From Arthrobacter bambusae (GTDB taxonomy: Bacteria; Actinomycetota; Actinomycetes; Actinomycetales; Micrococcaceae), in assembly GCF_030812595.1 (NCBI RefSeq), contig NZ_JAUSSZ010000004.1, forward strand, positions 186,001-250,000: a DNA stretch of 64,000 nucleotides, given 5' to 3'. Positions 63,064-64,000 of this stretch are shown here, piece by piece (position 1 is the first letter of the stretch; every line of letters begins with the position of its first letter). The position numbers and the translations under genes are program-made. Below the pieces are notes generated by a model. It was not told the origin of the DNA, made no database searches, and worked only from the letters and a program-made list of their open reading frames with translations.

Positions 63064-63390
63064 TTAGTGGTCTTGGTTCTGTGGAGGCAGCGCAGCGATG
63101 AAGGGGTGGTCCTTGCCGGTGTTGCCGACCTTGGCAGCTCCGCCTGGGGAACCTAGGTCATCGAAGAACTCGACGTTGGCCTTGTAATAGTCAGCCCATT
63201 CTTCCGGGGTGTCGTCCTCGTAATAGATCGCTTCCACCGGGCACACGGGTTCGCAAGCCCCGCAGTCCACGCACTCATCCGGGTGGATATAGAGGGAACG
63301 TTCGCCTTCGTAGATGCAGTCAACAGGGCATTCTTCAATACATGCCTTGTCCTTGACGTCCACACACGGCTGCGCGATTACGTAGGTCAC
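63064..63390 (-). CDS. fdxA: 7Fe ferredoxin
   Basis: A 108-aa ferredoxin from the GTG at 63390 (aaggga upstream). The first cluster motif, CVDVKDKACIEECPVDC, and the second, CVDCGACEPVCP, are the [3Fe-4S] plus [4Fe-4S] pattern of actinobacterial 7Fe ferredoxins such as FdxC. The C-terminal extension (EEWADYYKANVEFFDDLGSPGG) is also typical. It carries electrons in the cytoplasm, possibly to P450s or ferredoxin-linked reductases, and the partner is unknown. The -10-like TAATAGGCT region (63477-63469, minus) implies a leader of about 70 nt. Confidence 0.94.
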   Translation of the reverse strand: MTYVIAQPCVDVKDKACIEECPVDCIYEGERSLYIHPDECVDCGACEPVCPVEAIYYEDDTPEEWADYYKANVEFFDDLGSPGGAAKVGNTGKDHPFIAALPPQNQDH

Positions 63391-63514
63391 GTCCCTTGCC
63401 TCTCCACAGTTGACCCGGACTATTTCCGGGTAGTACCACCGGCCCTGTAGCCGGTACATCGAATTCTGAGCCTATTATCCCCCAGCCGGAACTCAGCAAC
63501 CTAGCCGGGCGTCT

Positions 63515-63520
63515 TACTAT
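63515..63520 (+). promoter_or_regulatory. -10 hexamer of the small SH3-like gene
   Basis: TACTAT lies six bases before the GTG start at 63527. It faces the ferredoxin promoter on the other strand. Confidence 0.5.
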
Positions 63521-63526
63521 GAACTG

Positions 63527-63769
63527 GTGAATCTGCCCCGGCCCCAGGATTTCCTGCTCAATACCGTATCCGGAACACGGGTGGTTGTCCGATACCGGGT
63601 GGAGAGCGGCTTCACCGATGCCCTCGGCTACCTCCTCTCGGTCACCGAAGGTACGTGCACCATCCGGACCCGACAGTCCGACGTCGAGATCCCGCTGGCG
63701 CTTGTTGTGGCGGCAAAAGAGGTCCCCCCTCCGCCGCTGCGCCGGAGCCCGCGCACAACCGGCGAGTAA
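63527..63769 (+). CDS. small SH3-like domain protein (Rv0428c N-terminal type)
   Basis: An 80-aa protein starting with GTG. The core, GTRVVVRYRVESGFTDALGYLLSVTEGTCTIRTRQSDVEIPLALVVAAKEVPPPP, has the all-beta character of the SH3-like domain found at the N-terminus of Rv0428c-type acetyltransferases, but no acetyltransferase domain follows. Divergence from the ferredoxin gene is a familiar actinobacterial arrangement. The start rests on a TACTAT hexamer six bases upstream. Its function is unknown. Confidence 0.75.
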   Translation: MNLPRPQDFLLNTVSGTRVVVRYRVESGFTDALGYLLSVTEGTCTIRTRQSDVEIPLALVVAAKEVPPPPLRRSPRTTGE

Positions 63770-63796
63770 CCCCGGGCCCCGTGCCCTCCCCACCCA

Positions 63797-63969
63797 CTGG
63801 ACATGCCCACTGCCCGGCCGAACCACTGGACATGCCCCCTGCCCGGCCGAACCACTGGACATAGTGCCAATATGTCCAGTGTTGGCTCGCAGGGCAGAGC
63901 ATGTCCCGCGGGAGACGCGGGTCGAACGAGGGACATATCCATTCGTGACAAGCAGCGATGGGCATGTCC
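63797..63969. repeat. GGACAT-box repeat array, right end of window
   Basis: Three GGACAT boxes at exact 29-bp spacing (63799, 63828, 63857) in near-identical units containing cccggccgaaccactggacat. They are followed by ATGTCC at 63872 and 63901, GGACAT at 63931 and ATGTCC at 63964. The third box and the first inverse box form ctggacata-n7-tatgtccag, as in the element at 23.3 kb. The array is non-coding and may continue past the window end. Confidence 0.88.
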
Positions 63970-64000
63970 CTAGGGACGACGCGGATGCTCGCCCGGGCAG

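Noticed and set aside
63797..63880. Possible CRISPR array (regular 29-bp units)
   Set aside because: The whole 29-bp unit repeats, with no unique spacers. Only three units, and no cas genes anywhere in the window.

Overview
This 64 kb window is a high-GC actinobacterial chromosome, most likely Arthrobacter sensu lato (Micrococcaceae). The grounds are a coproporphyrin-type heme cluster, an AdnAB recombination nuclease, the actinobacterial-only small genes DUF3107 and DUF3117, a gluABCD glutamate transporter in corynebacterial order, and many leaderless-looking starts. I see no rRNA, tRNA or CRISPR locus, no intact transposon and no phage genes. Most of the window is chromosomal core.

Layout. 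1-6.7 kb: adnB (cut by the window start), adnA and an alkyltransferase-like gene, all leftward, opposite a DEDDh exonuclease. 7.9-10.4 kb: a polar amino acid ABC importer closed by a strong terminator. 10.4-11.7 kb: an exported GH3 protein. 11.8-21.8 kb: a leftward heme operon hemE-hemY-hemQ-hemH-hemC-hemD-hemB-(flavin oxidoreductase)-hemL, with hemA divergent at 21.9 kb. Together these lead from glutamyl-tRNA to heme b by the coproporphyrin route. 23.3-23.5 kb: an 80-bp duplicated intergenic repeat. 23.5-27.5 kb: SDR, moeZ, TetR, DUF3107, a small membrane protein and a pterin dehydratase. 27.6-30.8 kb: thiG-thiS-thiO behind a TPP riboswitch, with thiE divergent. 30.8-37.8 kb: RNB ribonuclease, DEAD-box helicase, orphan DNA methyltransferase, PHP phosphoesterase and aminopeptidase P.

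37.9-41.3 kb is the one clearly accessory stretch: a MacB/FtsX-type ABC exporter with visibly lower GC. It has transposon-end-like repeats on its left and what looks like a cut-off gene start on its right. 41.3-48.4 kb is an envelope-stress neighbourhood (YflT, MgtE-N/CBS, DUF1003, mrp, tatB, anti-sigma, sigE, O-methyltransferase, DUF3117). 48.6-51.2 kb: a GT-C mannosyltransferase-like protein, a DivIVA-like protein and a LOG protein. 51.3-54.6 kb: gluABCD. 54.7-57.8 kb: divergent dapE and dapD plus a lysozyme-like protein. 57.9-63.8 kb: a hypothetical, TetR, galE, gltA, dapC, a 7Fe ferredoxin and an SH3-like small protein. The window ends in a second GGACAT-box repeat array related to the one at 23.3 kb.

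From memory, gene order matches two Mycobacterium tuberculosis blocks (around Rv3201c-Rv3211 and Rv1177-Rv1232c), with the heme and thiamine operons placed between members of the first. The observations most worth following up are the GGACAT-box repeat family (two loci), the recurrent TANNNT-N6-ATG/GTG leaderless starts, the ABC exporter island with its damaged edge, CRP/GlxR-like palindromes at hemA/hemE and gltA, and an 18-bp perfect inverted repeat inside the heme operon.
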